Assembly: GCA_963675945.1 (NCBI GenBank)
Contig: OY780932.1
Location: forward strand, 2,976,001 to 3,040,000
Origin: G963556115 sp963675945
GTDB lineage: Bacteria; Planctomycetota; SZUA-567
DNA length: 64,000 nt
Reading direction: 5' to 3'
Position 1 is the first letter of the stretch. Each line of letters begins with the position of its first letter. A program made the translations under genes and the position numbers. This document shows positions 33,795 through 43,506 of this stretch, in pieces. Below the pieces are notes generated by a model. The model worked only from the letters and a program-made list of their open reading frames with translations. It did no database searches and was not told the DNA's origin.

Positions 33795-36700
33795 CTAACC
33801 ACCTCAAGTATTTCGTTTCCATTAACACTGAATACAGCTGGATCATACATTGCGCTGGCGTCACAAGCCGGCCAAGTAAATTTACCCGGACTTACCGCCC
33901 GTACAATATAACTATAACTAGATTTTCCCTCCGGAACATTGGCAAAGAGAATTATCCGGTCATCACGCTTCTCTATATTGGCCAGTACAAGTCTTTGTTG
34001 TTGTTGCGCTGTGTCCAATATCCCCCCGCCTTTCAGATCCTGATTCTCAATCTCAAGTCCTGCCGCCAACATATCCACGATTACGATATCGCTAATATCT
34101 CGTGGTGCCTTGATTTCAAGATGGATCCGGTATAAACTACCTTGTTTTAATTCTCCCTGGACTATATTATTCCCGATATCGGTAATATATCTCCGAACCG
34201 AGATCCCTTCATCTCTTTCATCCACTTTATTATCATTAGGAATCCCTTCATAGAAAGTATAGACATACAAAGGCATCTTACTATTATTGACTACGACCCA
34301 CGACGTTGAGGATTCAGCCAAGGCGAACGCTCGACCCGCAGCTGCTTTAAAAACTTCTTTTTCTCCGTTCAATATAGCTGTTGCTTCTGCTTCAGGATCA
34401 ATTATGGTTTTTCGAGCATACTTACCCAAAGCCTGTAACACAAAGGCATTCTCTTGAGTACTGTTCTGCCAAGGATTTGAGCAGCTTACGCGCAAAGAGG
34501 CTACTAGTTGCGGAATGCGCGCTGACTCTGGTTCCACATCCAATAGTGTTGTAAGCAAGATTGCCTGTTCTCGTTGCGGCGAATTAAAAGTTTTTCCAGG
34601 ATTTCGTGAAGCAACAAAGCTCGGCAGCGCCGCCAATAATTCCTGCGCCGCTTGAATTTCACCACAGCACAGATAGGCAGCTGCAAGATAACAATGAGCA
34701 GTCACATTATCAGCCTTATCATGGCTGGCATTCTGTTGCAAATGCTCTTCCAGTGACGCCAGCCATGAATGCGGCGGCTTACCCGCGCGACAGAGTACAT
34801 AAGCGGCATATGCGGCTACATCCTGTTGATCATAAATGCCCGTCGCATCGGTGCTGACCACCAAATCAGCTATATGCTCTGAGATATAAGTCAATGCCCC
34901 GCTGAGCAAATCAGCAGGTACATTATACCCAGCCTGTTGTGCCTCAAGCATAAAATCTGCCGCATACACTGTTGCCCAGCAATGTACCCGCTTACCCCCA
35001 GGCCACATTGCAAGTCCCCCGCTCCAAGTCTGCATCGCCAGCAGTCGCTGCAGACCAGCCTCAAGCAAAGTCTCCACTTCCTCCTCACCGACTGTCTCAG
35101 GGCTGATAATACGAGCAAGATCAGGCATGTAGATTAACGGCAGTAGACTTGATACGGTCTGCTCCAGGCAACCATACGGATAGCGTAAAAGATAATTAAT
35201 CTGCCCACTCACCCCAGCTATAGGGTTCCCCGTTACCATAAGATTGCCATTAAAGCTTCCAGCCATAAAATTACCGTCCACCTCACCCCTTAACGTTTCT
35301 CCAGGTTCTACCTTTAATAATTCACTATGCCGTGAAAGCAACGCTGCCGGGCGTACAGGCAGTTCTACACTCTGGGCAAACATCTCTCCGGCTAGAGCTA
35401 CTTGTAGTCGCGCCTTCGCCACACCTATACTGCCGGCCCTGAAGTGTAGTTCTAGGTGCTGTGATTCTCCGTCTTTAACAACTAAGCTCTTCACTTCCGG
35501 ATTGAGTAATATCAGATTTTCAATATCAGACAAATCCAAGGTAACCTCGCCCTCAATACCAGTATTATTAAATATGTTCAGAGTAACGGAGAATTCATCA
35601 TCTGGAGCCAGAAAACGCGGCCATGAAGCTCGGTACATAAGCGGTGACTTTACCAGAAGCGGCTTCTCTGCCGAACCAAATGAATCTTCAGCTGCAGCCA
35701 GAACCATCAACTTGAGTTCACCGATATACTCCGGCATTATAAAATCAACTACAACATCCCCATTAACATTAGTAATTAAATTGCCTGCATAAAGTACCGC
35801 GGTTTTAACCCGCTTGGCTTTGATCGGACTGAGTCGCCTACTGACAGCGTTATCTTCATATTGTCCTCCTCCCCCCGGCGACGCTTCAGCTTGTACTCTC
35901 CACGCAAGCATCTCGGGTGCCAAACGTGAATACATATCCGCTTCTTGTACATCCAAACGACGCTGGGAGTAAAAAAAGTCCCAGGGATCCTCTAGGACAA
36001 AATCATCCAGTCCTAATACCCCCATGTCAACAGCAGCAAAGACTACCGCCGTATTTGTTGCCGCAGCACCCTCTTCCTTGCTGACATGGATGCGAAAACT
36101 AGCTTTTTGTCCTGGGCGGACTGCTTCAGGTGCTTGTATATCCACTTGAAGCTTCTTATCACTGCAAGCCACCGCCAACCTTGCCACCCCCGACGCCCGA
36201 TGCGGCAACCATTTTTCAGCTGCTTCAACTGCCCGTACCAGTGTCACCGACACAAAGGCATTGGGACGCCATGAAGCATCCACCTCAAAGTCTAATTTGT
36301 TCAATCCTTTCTGCAGAGAAACAATACGGCTCTCAAGAATCTCATTTCCCTCTATACAAACCAAGGCCGTACCGGCAAACGGAGCTTGCACTGAAACACT
36401 TGCTGTCTGTCCCAGCGAATACAATTTACGATCTGGCAGTAGTTTCAACACGTCAGGATCCTGTTTGACCAAAGTTATATCGTCTTTTCCTGTTACAAAG
36501 AAATCAACTAAAACTGTATAACTGCCTTTAGCTCTAACCTTCAGGATATACTGCCCAGAGTATTCCGGTTTTATCTGTATCTCTTGCTCTCCCTTCCCGT
36601 TGCCATCGAAGCGTTCTACAAGGGTCTCCTTTCGGCTCCAGTCAAAGACCATCTGCCCCGAATCCTGCTTACGCAGAACGTTTGTCCAGTTCACCACATA

Positions 36701-39289
36701 TAACTCTGCTTCCCATGCAACATCCCGGTTGTAGGCTTTCCCGTCACGACCAACTACAACTAAATCAAAAACCACTGACTGCTGCGGCTCTATCTTACCT
36801 GAAGGCGACTTAATCCCCAAATAAAAGTCCCAGGGGTAAAATCTCTGTTCCCTGCTCTCACTAAGACAGCGTCCACCTTTTTCATGTACCGTAACTTCAA
36901 CAGTTTCACGTACCACTGGAGCATTATCCGGCACGAGGCAGGACAATTCAAATTCCGCCTTCCCTTCAATGTCTAAATTTTTTTCTGGAAGTGTTGCTTT
37001 TAAAATCTGATTCCCGAGAACTTCAGGAGTAAAGACATACCCCTCCCAATCAGCTGGTTTGAACAACTCAGGACAGCACTCAATTTTACCGGTGATTTTT
37101 AGCCCTGCTGCCGGTTGACCAAAGAGATGTTTAACGATCGCATTGAATCTCAGCTTCTGCTCAACCGCGGGATATTGTTCTGAATCAACAGGTGATAAGT
37201 TCATACTTAGGGTCTGCGGGATATAGTCCTCTACCCGAAAACCACCAGAGCCAATGTTTGTCTGCCCACCAGGAATGGTTACGATAACTTCGTAGTAGCC
37301 AGTAATCGAACTCTGAGGAATCTCAATATCCACACATATTCTCCCCTGTCGATCACAGGTTACGCGCTTTTGCAAAATTTCTTTTCCATCAGGACGACGT
37401 AGCAGAAGCTCCAGAGGAATATTCGCTACAGCCTTAACCTCTTTGTTTCTTACCAATGAAGTCACATGCACCGTATCTCCTGGGCGATACACCCCGCGCT
37501 CTGTTGCAATATATGCTTCATAGCCCTGGTTAAGATATGGGCGTCCAGTTGCAGCGTCAGTTCCACGTCTACGCTGATTACTGTTTATACCGAGAAAACT
37601 GATATCTCTGCCCCGCTGTACCACCAATACCGCCGCGACCTCATCCGGCGGTAAGTTTCCATAAGAGATCCGGCACAGTCCATCTGCATCAATAATTGCC
37701 GACCCTAGCTTCTGCCGCCGATCACTATATAGGGTTACTTGAGCATTTGTCAATGGCTCTGCGGTACTCAAGGATGTTACCCAACAGAGAACCGAATCAT
37801 TGGTTACCCGTGAAGTAATCCCCATATCACTGACAGCGACCACCGTGACTGCAGTATCCCAATGATTCTGCTTGTTGCGAAGAGTGAGCGAATACACGCC
37901 GAGCGGATCGTTCGCAACAACTTCACGCAGGTCTAGTATTTTCTCTTCATACTCATTATTGCCAGCTGAAAAATGCAAATCATGCCGCTTAAGCTCACGC
38001 GTACGAGTACTGGAAACACTATCTTCTCCGGTTAATACATACTCTACAATATTCTCCGGGAAAAGTTTTGACACGGTCAACTCTGCATCCTTGACATTTA
38101 CCGCCTTGACCGGAAGTAACAACAACCCATTGGGCGACAAATAACCGCCACCATAAGTAAACGCGATATCTTCCTCTCGATCGGGAAACCACACCGAACG
38201 TGAAACGGTATTATCTAATACACCGGCAATGCCTGTAGGCAGCCCCTTTTGCAAAGTTACCCGATACCGTTTGCCTGCCTCAAATTCACCCACAATAGCA
38301 AGACCAGTATGACGTGCCTCAAAGCTGTGCGCAACTACGGGCTCAATCGTAATATATTTTCTTGCCTCAGCTACGTCAAACGGCGCATTTGCTTCAATAT
38401 CAATCCGACCTGAATCCGAAGCAGAGTATGCCTGCAGGCCTAGGAACCGAATCTGTTGTGAAACATAAACCACCGATTCGTTTTCAGTAGTATTAATTGT
38501 TCTTTTATCCGTTTCATCGGAACTAATCACCGAGGGCTGTTGCGCGCCAAGCTTATTTGCCTTTGCGTCAAGCATTTTAATAGTAGCATGATATGGTTTA
38601 GTCAGAGCCAACGGCCCTTCAATACTCGTCAGCCCCTGCTTGATGGCGAGTAGAACTGTATCGTAGTGAAAATCAGTAATATGCACCTGCAGACGTTCGG
38701 AAGCAGAATTACCAAGAATTCTAAATTCAGGAGCATGATTGTTCTTATACTTCAGGGTAAGCGCCTGCGTCAAGTCTCTAGGATCAACTTTAGCATTAAA
38801 TACAATATCAAGATTTATCCCTCCGTGTATATCCACACTCCCCTGAACAATTCTTTCAACAGTTAATGGCGATGTATTGAACTCACAGTTATACTCACCA
38901 AGACTTTCACCACGGCACCCACGCAATGACCGGGCGACCTCTACCTGATATCGCGTAGCTCGTTTTAACGGCTCATGCAAGATAAATCTCAATCCCTGTT
39001 TCCCCACAAGCTCTAACTCTCCCTCTACCTTGGGTGACAGCCGTACCGTTCCCTCCATAACCGTCTGCGGATCCAACTCCTTATCAAAGGTCAGTATGAC
39101 CTCTCTGGTATCTTCTCGTACTACCTCTGCACGTGGAGTGCAGTTAATAATTTGCATATCATCCAGTTGAATCTGGCGAAACATCACCCCCCAGATGATC
39201 ACCCCCAAGCCAACAATATTTACCAATAAAAATACTGGCAGCCACCTCCTCCGGCCAACTGATTTAACTTCCTCTGCTGCAATAGCCAT
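33791..39289 (-). CDS. Bacterial alpha-2-macroglobulin (YfhM type)
   Basis: A giant 1832-residue periplasmic protease trap. An N-terminal helix (about residues 16-37, RRWLPVFLLVNIVGLGVIIW) keeps it on the inner membrane. Many MG domains follow, then a bait-like variable region (about 1100-1150, with GGGGQYEDNAVSRRLSP), and the thioester-containing domain with YPYGCLEQT: Cys1374 and Gln1377 form the reactive bond. The last part is the receptor-like MG10 domain. When an attacking protease cuts the bait, the thioester links to it. Partner PBP1C follows and overlaps. A weak lipobox is not seen, unlike the E. coli lipoprotein. GGAGA ribosome site before ATG at 39289. Confidence 0.94.
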   Translation of the reverse strand: MAIAAEEVKSVGRRRWLPVFLLVNIVGLGVIIWGVMFRQIQLDDMQIINCTPRAEVVREDTREVILTFDKELDPQTVMEGTVRLSPKVEGELELVGKQGLRFILHEPLKRATRYQVEVARSLRGCRGESLGEYNCEFNTSPLTVERIVQGSVDIHGGINLDIVFNAKVDPRDLTQALTLKYKNNHAPEFRILGNSASERLQVHITDFHYDTVLLAIKQGLTSIEGPLALTKPYHATIKMLDAKANKLGAQQPSVISSDETDKRTINTTENESVVYVSQQIRFLGLQAYSASDSGRIDIEANAPFDVAEARKYITIEPVVAHSFEARHTGLAIVGEFEAGKRYRVTLQKGLPTGIAGVLDNTVSRSVWFPDREEDIAFTYGGGYLSPNGLLLLPVKAVNVKDAELTVSKLFPENIVEYVLTGEDSVSSTRTRELKRHDLHFSAGNNEYEEKILDLREVVANDPLGVYSLTLRNKQNHWDTAVTVVAVSDMGITSRVTNDSVLCWVTSLSTAEPLTNAQVTLYSDRRQKLGSAIIDADGLCRISYGNLPPDEVAAVLVVQRGRDISFLGINSNQRRRGTDAATGRPYLNQGYEAYIATERGVYRPGDTVHVTSLVRNKEVKAVANIPLELLLRRPDGKEILQKRVTCDRQGRICVDIEIPQSSITGYYEVIVTIPGGQTNIGSGGFRVEDYIPQTLSMNLSPVDSEQYPAVEQKLRFNAIVKHLFGQPAAGLKITGKIECCPELFKPADWEGYVFTPEVLGNQILKATLPEKNLDIEGKAEFELSCLVPDNAPVVRETVEVTVHEKGGRCLSESREQRFYPWDFYLGIKSPSGKIEPQQSVVFDLVVVGRDGKAYNRDVAWEAELYVVNWTNVLRKQDSGQMVFDWSRKETLVERFDGNGKGEQEIQIKPEYSGQYILKVRAKGSYTVLVDFFVTGKDDITLVKQDPDVLKLLPDRKLYSLGQTASVSVQAPFAGTALVCIEGNEILESRIVSLQKGLNKLDFEVDASWRPNAFVSVTLVRAVEAAEKWLPHRASGVARLAVACSDKKLQVDIQAPEAVRPGQKASFRIHVSKEEGAAATNTAVVFAAVDMGVLGLDDFVLEDPWDFFYSQRRLDVQEADMYSRLAPEMLAWRVQAEASPGGGGQYEDNAVSRRLSPIKAKRVKTAVLYAGNLITNVNGDVVVDFIMPEYIGELKLMVLAAAEDSFGSAEKPLLVKSPLMYRASWPRFLAPDDEFSVTLNIFNNTGIEGEVTLDLSDIENLILLNPEVKSLVVKDGESQHLELHFRAGSIGVAKARLQVALAGEMFAQSVELPVRPAALLSRHSELLKVEPGETLRGEVDGNFMAGSFNGNLMVTGNPIAGVSGQINYLLRYPYGCLEQTVSSLLPLIYMPDLARIISPETVGEEEVETLLEAGLQRLLAMQTWSGGLAMWPGGKRVHCWATVYAADFMLEAQQAGYNVPADLLSGALTYISEHIADLVVSTDATGIYDQQDVAAYAAYVLCRAGKPPHSWLASLEEHLQQNASHDKADNVTAHCYLAAAYLCCGEIQAAQELLAALPSFVASRNPGKTFNSPQREQAILLTTLLDVEPESARIPQLVASLRVSCSNPWQNSTQENAFVLQALGKYARKTIIDPEAEATAILNGEKEVFKAAAGRAFALAESSTSWVVVNNSKMPLYVYTFYEGIPNDNKVDERDEGISVRRYITDIGNNIVQGELKQGSLYRIHLEIKAPRDISDIVIVDMLAAGLEIENQDLKGGGILDTAQQQQRLVLANIEKRDDRIILFANVPEGKSSYSYIVRAVSPGKFTWPACDASAMYDPAVFSVNGNEILEVVR

Positions 39290-39698
39290 ATTGAATCTCC
39301 ATAATATTATTAGAACTCTTGCGTTTGCTCCTTACAGAGTACAATTACCCAAACATTATCGGACATTTCAATTTTTTTCGTAATTATGGGGATTTTATCA
39401 AGGATTTCTTAAATAACGGCCAACATATATATAGCTAAACATATTATAAAAGTGAAAACGAAATTATTACTCATTAGCCACTTCGTGCATTTCCGGCAAA
39501 GTTTTACAGAGAATTATGGGACATTAAATATATTGTGAGCCCCCTGAAGAGTTACGACAAAGCGGGAAAATATGGTAGGGAATTCATCAATAAAATAGAC
39601 TTGTGACCACAAACTAGCACAATCAACCTGTAGCACATGGCACAAAACTTGGCACAAGCCCCAGCTCAACTCCGCACCAAGATACTTAATCAAGACAC
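39290..39698. other. Intergenic region upstream of the alpha-2-macroglobulin gene
   Basis: About 400 nt, AT-rich near the gene and more mixed near the tRNA. GGCACAAAACTTGGCACAA (about 39648-39666) is a short direct repeat. A minus-strand open frame of some 55 codons without a start or ribosome site crosses 39530-39700. No integrase or att site could be shown despite the nearby tRNA. Confidence 0.4.
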
Positions 39699-39743
39699 AA
39701 AAAAAGCTTGCAACCCTTTATCAAACAAGGATTACAAGCTTTT
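39699..39743 (-). terminator. Terminator of the tRNA-Arg transcript
   Basis: AAAAGCTTG (39702-39710 in plus orientation) pairs with CAAGCTTTT (39735-39743); on the minus strand the stem is followed by a T-run (39699-39705). It lies 7 nt past the tRNA 3' end. Confidence 0.7.
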
Positions 39744-39750
39744 AAAAACT

Positions 39751-39827
39751 TGGCACGCCCGACAGGATTTGAACCTGTGACCGCAGGATTAGAAATCCTG
39801 TGCTCTATCCAACTGAGCTACGAGCGC
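39751..39827 (-). tRNA. tRNA-Arg (anticodon TCT)
   Basis: A 77-nt tRNA reading AGA. The acceptor pairs GCGCTCG with CGGGCGT (two G-U type pairs), D arm GTAGCTCAGTTGGATAGAGC, anticodon stem CAGGA/TCCTG with loop TTTCTAA, T arm ACAGGTTCAAATCCTGT, and the 3' CCA is encoded. All arms pair by inspection. Confidence 0.97.
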
Positions 39828-40062
39828 ATATTAAATATAAACTCTTATGAGTTATTTATATATACTTAAAAACACAGAAGTTGCAAGGGGATTTACCATA
39901 ATATTTTACTCTTTTTTTAATAATAGACAGCTTTCACATGCCATATATTCCGCAATTACTCTATATGTATTACCCATAATAATAAGTATGCAACATAAAC
40001 TTGATATCACCCAGTGCCTATACAGGTATAATTATAACCTGTTAAGAAATACTAAATATATA

Positions 40063-40091
40063 TTGACGATTCTCGTTTCTAAGTTTAAAAT
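40063..40091 (+). promoter_or_regulatory. Sigma-70-like promoter of the histidine kinase gene
   Basis: TTGACG (40063-40068), 17-nt spacer, TAAAAT (40086-40091). The predicted transcript would begin near 40098, 34 nt before the ATG at 40132, supporting that start over the longer open frame. Confidence 0.6.
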
Positions 40092-40131
40092 AGATTATAT
40101 TTCTTGTAATTTCCACTCTGCGAGTAATCAT

Positions 40132-41277
40132 ATGGATACTTACTTTGCCGATCCAACTCTAGACTCAGATGATAAAATCACTGCGCAAATCAATGCGATC
40201 AGTAATAACATAATTATTGATACCCTTCTCAAAACCGTCAGTGGTTTATTTGCAGTTTTAAATGATAAACGTCAACTTATTGCTGTTAATAACAGCTTTC
40301 TAGATTTTCTTGGAATAAATGATCTTCAAGATATCACTGGATATAAACTCGGGGAGGTTGTTAGCTGTACTTATGCCCACGACATGCCGCATGGTTGTGG
40401 CACAACTTTACACTGTCAGAGTTGTGGCGCAGCGATCGCGATGGCCAGTACGCTCTATAATCATAAAAACTTTGAAAGCAAGTGTATTGTTAAACGCACC
40501 TCAGAGAACAACTTGGATACGGATTTAATGTTTAACTTGAAGTCATCTTATTTCAATTATCAGGATATGGATTTTATACTTATTTTTCTTCAAGATATTA
40601 CGCGGCAGCAGGATCTTGCCAATCTCGAGCGTGTCTTTTTTCATGACATTAATAATATTTTAACGAGTCTGGCGGTTGCGGTTGATCTTGCCAACCATAA
40701 GGAAGAAGTGGACGATATGCTCAAGCTTATCACCAAAACCAGCATGCGTCTGCAAAAAGAGGTTGAAATGCAGCAGTGTCTCTCTACTCAATACTCTTCC
40801 GATTACCAGCTAAAGGTTGAAAATACCAGTACCAATAGTATTATTCAGGAGTTGCAGAAGATGATAGCACTGCATCAATGTTCTGATGAGAAAACGTTGG
40901 TTATTCTCGGAAGTGTCATTGATTATGAGTTCAAGACCGATGTTTCACTGGTACTTCGGGTGCTGACCAACATGGCTATAAATGCTTTTGAAGCAGCGAA
41001 ATCAGGAGAAAAAGTCAAGCTTTGGTTTGAATATGAAGAAGATGACGCCATAACCTTCTTCATCCATAACACCCAAGAAATACCCATGAAGGAATCACTG
41101 CGCGTCTTTCAACGTAATTACTCAACCAAGGCAGAGAGCGGCCGAGGTTTGGGTACATATTCAATGCGACTCTTTGGCGAAAAAATCCTTGGAGGTAAGG
41201 TTGATTTTACGACATCTAAAAATGATGGGACAACCTTCATCTTCAAAATACCACTGACATATCCCGAAGTTGACTGA
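40132..41277 (+). CDS. Orphan sensor histidine kinase with Cys-rich PAS domain
   Basis: A 381-residue soluble kinase. Residues about 30-130 are a PAS-like domain with the motif GCGTTLHCQSCGAAIAMA preceded by CTYAHDMPH; four Cys and two His could bind a metal, heme or Fe-S cluster. The kinase core shows an H box FFHDINN with His171, an N box NMAINAFEAA, G boxes GRGLGTYSMRLFG and DGTTFIFKIP. The catalytic part is short in the D box (FFIHNTQEIP), where the usual Asp is replaced by His-Asn, so activity may be altered. The frame stays open to 39847 but a good promoter at 40063 argues for this start. No response regulator is adjacent. Confidence 0.8.
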   Translation: MDTYFADPTLDSDDKITAQINAISNNIIIDTLLKTVSGLFAVLNDKRQLIAVNNSFLDFLGINDLQDITGYKLGEVVSCTYAHDMPHGCGTTLHCQSCGAAIAMASTLYNHKNFESKCIVKRTSENNLDTDLMFNLKSSYFNYQDMDFILIFLQDITRQQDLANLERVFFHDINNILTSLAVAVDLANHKEEVDDMLKLITKTSMRLQKEVEMQQCLSTQYSSDYQLKVENTSTNSIIQELQKMIALHQCSDEKTLVILGSVIDYEFKTDVSLVLRVLTNMAINAFEAAKSGEKVKLWFEYEEDDAITFFIHNTQEIPMKESLRVFQRNYSTKAESGRGLGTYSMRLFGEKILGGKVDFTTSKNDGTTFIFKIPLTYPEVD

Positions 41278-41307
41278 CAGCCCTGCCCCGCCGATAACAG
41301 AAAATAG

Positions 41308-43506
41308 TTATAATACCTTTACCTGATTTCTCCCTGATTGTTTCGCTGTATACAGAGCTTTATCAGCTCGTGCCAATATCGTGGAGACGGCTCCCTTCTC
41401 GTCATGATTTGCCAGGGTAACTCCAAAACTTGCGGTAAGTTTCAAAACATTCGGAAATTCACTATCCATTATTAATCTACGCAAATTTTCGGCCAATTTA
41501 ATCAAGCCAAAGGCTGTCGCTTCAGGACAGATAATAATAAACTCTTCCCCGCCCCAACGCCCCACAATATCAGTTTCCCTAGTATTTGTTTTGATGAGGT
41601 TCGCAATACACACCAAAACGTCGTCACCAATCTGGTGCCCATAGGTATCATTTACAACTTTAAAATGATCAACATCCAATAGAATTAAACCGAAGCAATT
41701 GCCATACCTAGAAGCCCGTTTCAATTCATCATTGAGAGCAGAATCAATCATGACCCGGTTATACAGCCCTGTAAGCTTATCGGTTACAGCGAGTTTATTC
41801 AGCTTATTTATTGTCCGTTCAAGCTGGGATCTAAGATCTATCAATTCATCATTCTTCTGCTGTAGCTTAGTGTTAGATTCCATTATCCGTTTATTATAGC
41901 GCCTACTGGTAACGATATTCCACAATAATACTAATACACAGAATATAGCAAATCCAGCAATCTGCCAGACAATTCTCCAATCGGTGATATGCTGAAAGTC
42001 TACTGTATACCAATGCCTGAGAATTTCATTGCGCTTCTTCTCTTCAATACTATTTATGGCTTTATTCATAATTGATACGAGAATAGGATTGCCTTTAACA
42101 ACACCTACTCTGAAATTATTCCGTATCTTAGTCTGCCCGGCAATTTTAAGATTATTCAATCCATGATACTGTATAGCTCTAGTCGCGGTAAGCGTCGAAG
42201 TGACATTGGCAAAAGCTCTACCGGCAGAGACCATTTTCAGAGCTTCAACCGGTGATTTCACCGCTATCAACTCCACCTCAGGATAATTTCGTGACAAAAC
42301 GTCATACATATAATATCCCTCAGTTATACAGACACTCCTGCCGTTGAGAGATTCCAAATCATCCAGATAAAAGACATCATCGCGCGCGATTATCGCTATA
42401 GGATCTGAGAGATATGGCTCAGAAAAATCCAGAAATTCTTCTCTCTCCGGAGATTGATTGAGCATTGACACCATATCACATTCCTTGGCCTTGGCCTTAT
42501 CAATTGTCTCTTTCCAGCTAGAGGTTTTCAAAATTTCTACCGGCACTGGTAGACGACGCTGAAACTCATCGAAGAAATCGGCGGCAATGCCAACATACTC
42601 TTCTTTATTGTTGATCCCTTCATACGGCATAAAACTAGGATCGACGCACATTACTAGACGCCCCTTTTCTTTCAAATACTCCATCTCCGCAACCGTCAGG
42701 CCAATGGCATTACCGTTATTCTGGAGATTGAACCACTTTTGCTTTAAACTAATCTCATCAGATATAGCTATGCTTTTAATAGCTTTATTGACGGCACTAA
42801 GAAATATCGGCCAGTCTTTGCGTATACCCAGACACTCAAAATGCCCATGCATCTTGGGCAGATCGGCTTCTCCAAAGATCTTTAGATTAGATATATTCTT
42901 CTCAAGCCAGAGATACCTCAGAACGGTACCGTTACCGATAGTCGCGTCAACATTACCATACGCAACCTCTTTTAGCGCCTGGGTAATACTGTCAACTGCT
43001 ACAATATTAATCTTGGGGTAATACTCAGTGATAATCTCTTCATACCACGTGTTCTTGACTACTGCCAGAGAACGCCCATTCAGACTCTCAATCGTAGAAA
43101 GTTCTTCATCTTTTCTACAGATAATAGACGGAGTATATTTATTAATTGGAAGGGAATACAGAGTATACTCTGCATTGTATTTACTCTTGATCATATTCGA
43201 GAGAACATCGAGTTCATGATTTTGGAGCATTATGAGTGCTTGATTCCAAGTCTTATTACCAATAAACTCAAATTTGACGCCAAGCGTCTTTCCCAGTAAC
43301 TCCAGGTAATCAATAGTATACCCCTGGGGAACGCCATCTCGCTGGAAATTATAAGGTATGATCTCACCCATGCCATTTGTTCGGATCACAGGATGATTGG
43401 CTAAAAAATTAATTTCCTCAGAGGTCAATTCTAATTCAGCTGCATTCACAGTGAAAATATTAAGAATTGATAAAAGAAATAAGCTGTAGAGTAAATATTT
43501 TAGCAT
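41308..43506 (-). CDS. Diguanylate cyclase with two periplasmic solute-binding (SBP_bac_3) domains
   Basis: A 732-residue membrane sensor: a signal peptide, two tandem amino-acid-binding type domains (about 25-265 and 275-510; the second starts MCVDPSFMPYEGINNKEEYV), one membrane helix (IAGFAIFCVLVLLWNIV), a coiled coil (NTKLQQKNDELIDLRSQLER) and a GGDEF domain. The active-site motif is GGEEF (652-656), and RxxD at 643-646 (RETD) is a product-inhibition site. It should make cyclic di-GMP in response to a periplasmic small ligand. It converges on the kinase gene with 30 nt between stops. Confidence 0.93.
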   Translation of the reverse strand: MLKYLLYSLFLLSILNIFTVNAAELELTSEEINFLANHPVIRTNGMGEIIPYNFQRDGVPQGYTIDYLELLGKTLGVKFEFIGNKTWNQALIMLQNHELDVLSNMIKSKYNAEYTLYSLPINKYTPSIICRKDEELSTIESLNGRSLAVVKNTWYEEIITEYYPKINIVAVDSITQALKEVAYGNVDATIGNGTVLRYLWLEKNISNLKIFGEADLPKMHGHFECLGIRKDWPIFLSAVNKAIKSIAISDEISLKQKWFNLQNNGNAIGLTVAEMEYLKEKGRLVMCVDPSFMPYEGINNKEEYVGIAADFFDEFQRRLPVPVEILKTSSWKETIDKAKAKECDMVSMLNQSPEREEFLDFSEPYLSDPIAIIARDDVFYLDDLESLNGRSVCITEGYYMYDVLSRNYPEVELIAVKSPVEALKMVSAGRAFANVTSTLTATRAIQYHGLNNLKIAGQTKIRNNFRVGVVKGNPILVSIMNKAINSIEEKKRNEILRHWYTVDFQHITDWRIVWQIAGFAIFCVLVLLWNIVTSRRYNKRIMESNTKLQQKNDELIDLRSQLERTINKLNKLAVTDKLTGLYNRVMIDSALNDELKRASRYGNCFGLILLDVDHFKVVNDTYGHQIGDDVLVCIANLIKTNTRETDIVGRWGGEEFIIICPEATAFGLIKLAENLRRLIMDSEFPNVLKLTASFGVTLANHDEKGAVSTILARADKALYTAKQSGRNQVKVL

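Noticed and set aside
39530..39700. Possible integrase remnant or att site beside tRNA-Arg
   Set aside because: The minus-strand open frame has no start, no tyrosine-recombinase motif, and I found no duplicated tRNA end.
39847..40131. In-frame extension of the histidine kinase by 95 residues
   Set aside because: It would start 19 nt from the tRNA without a ribosome site and cover a good promoter at 40063-40091.
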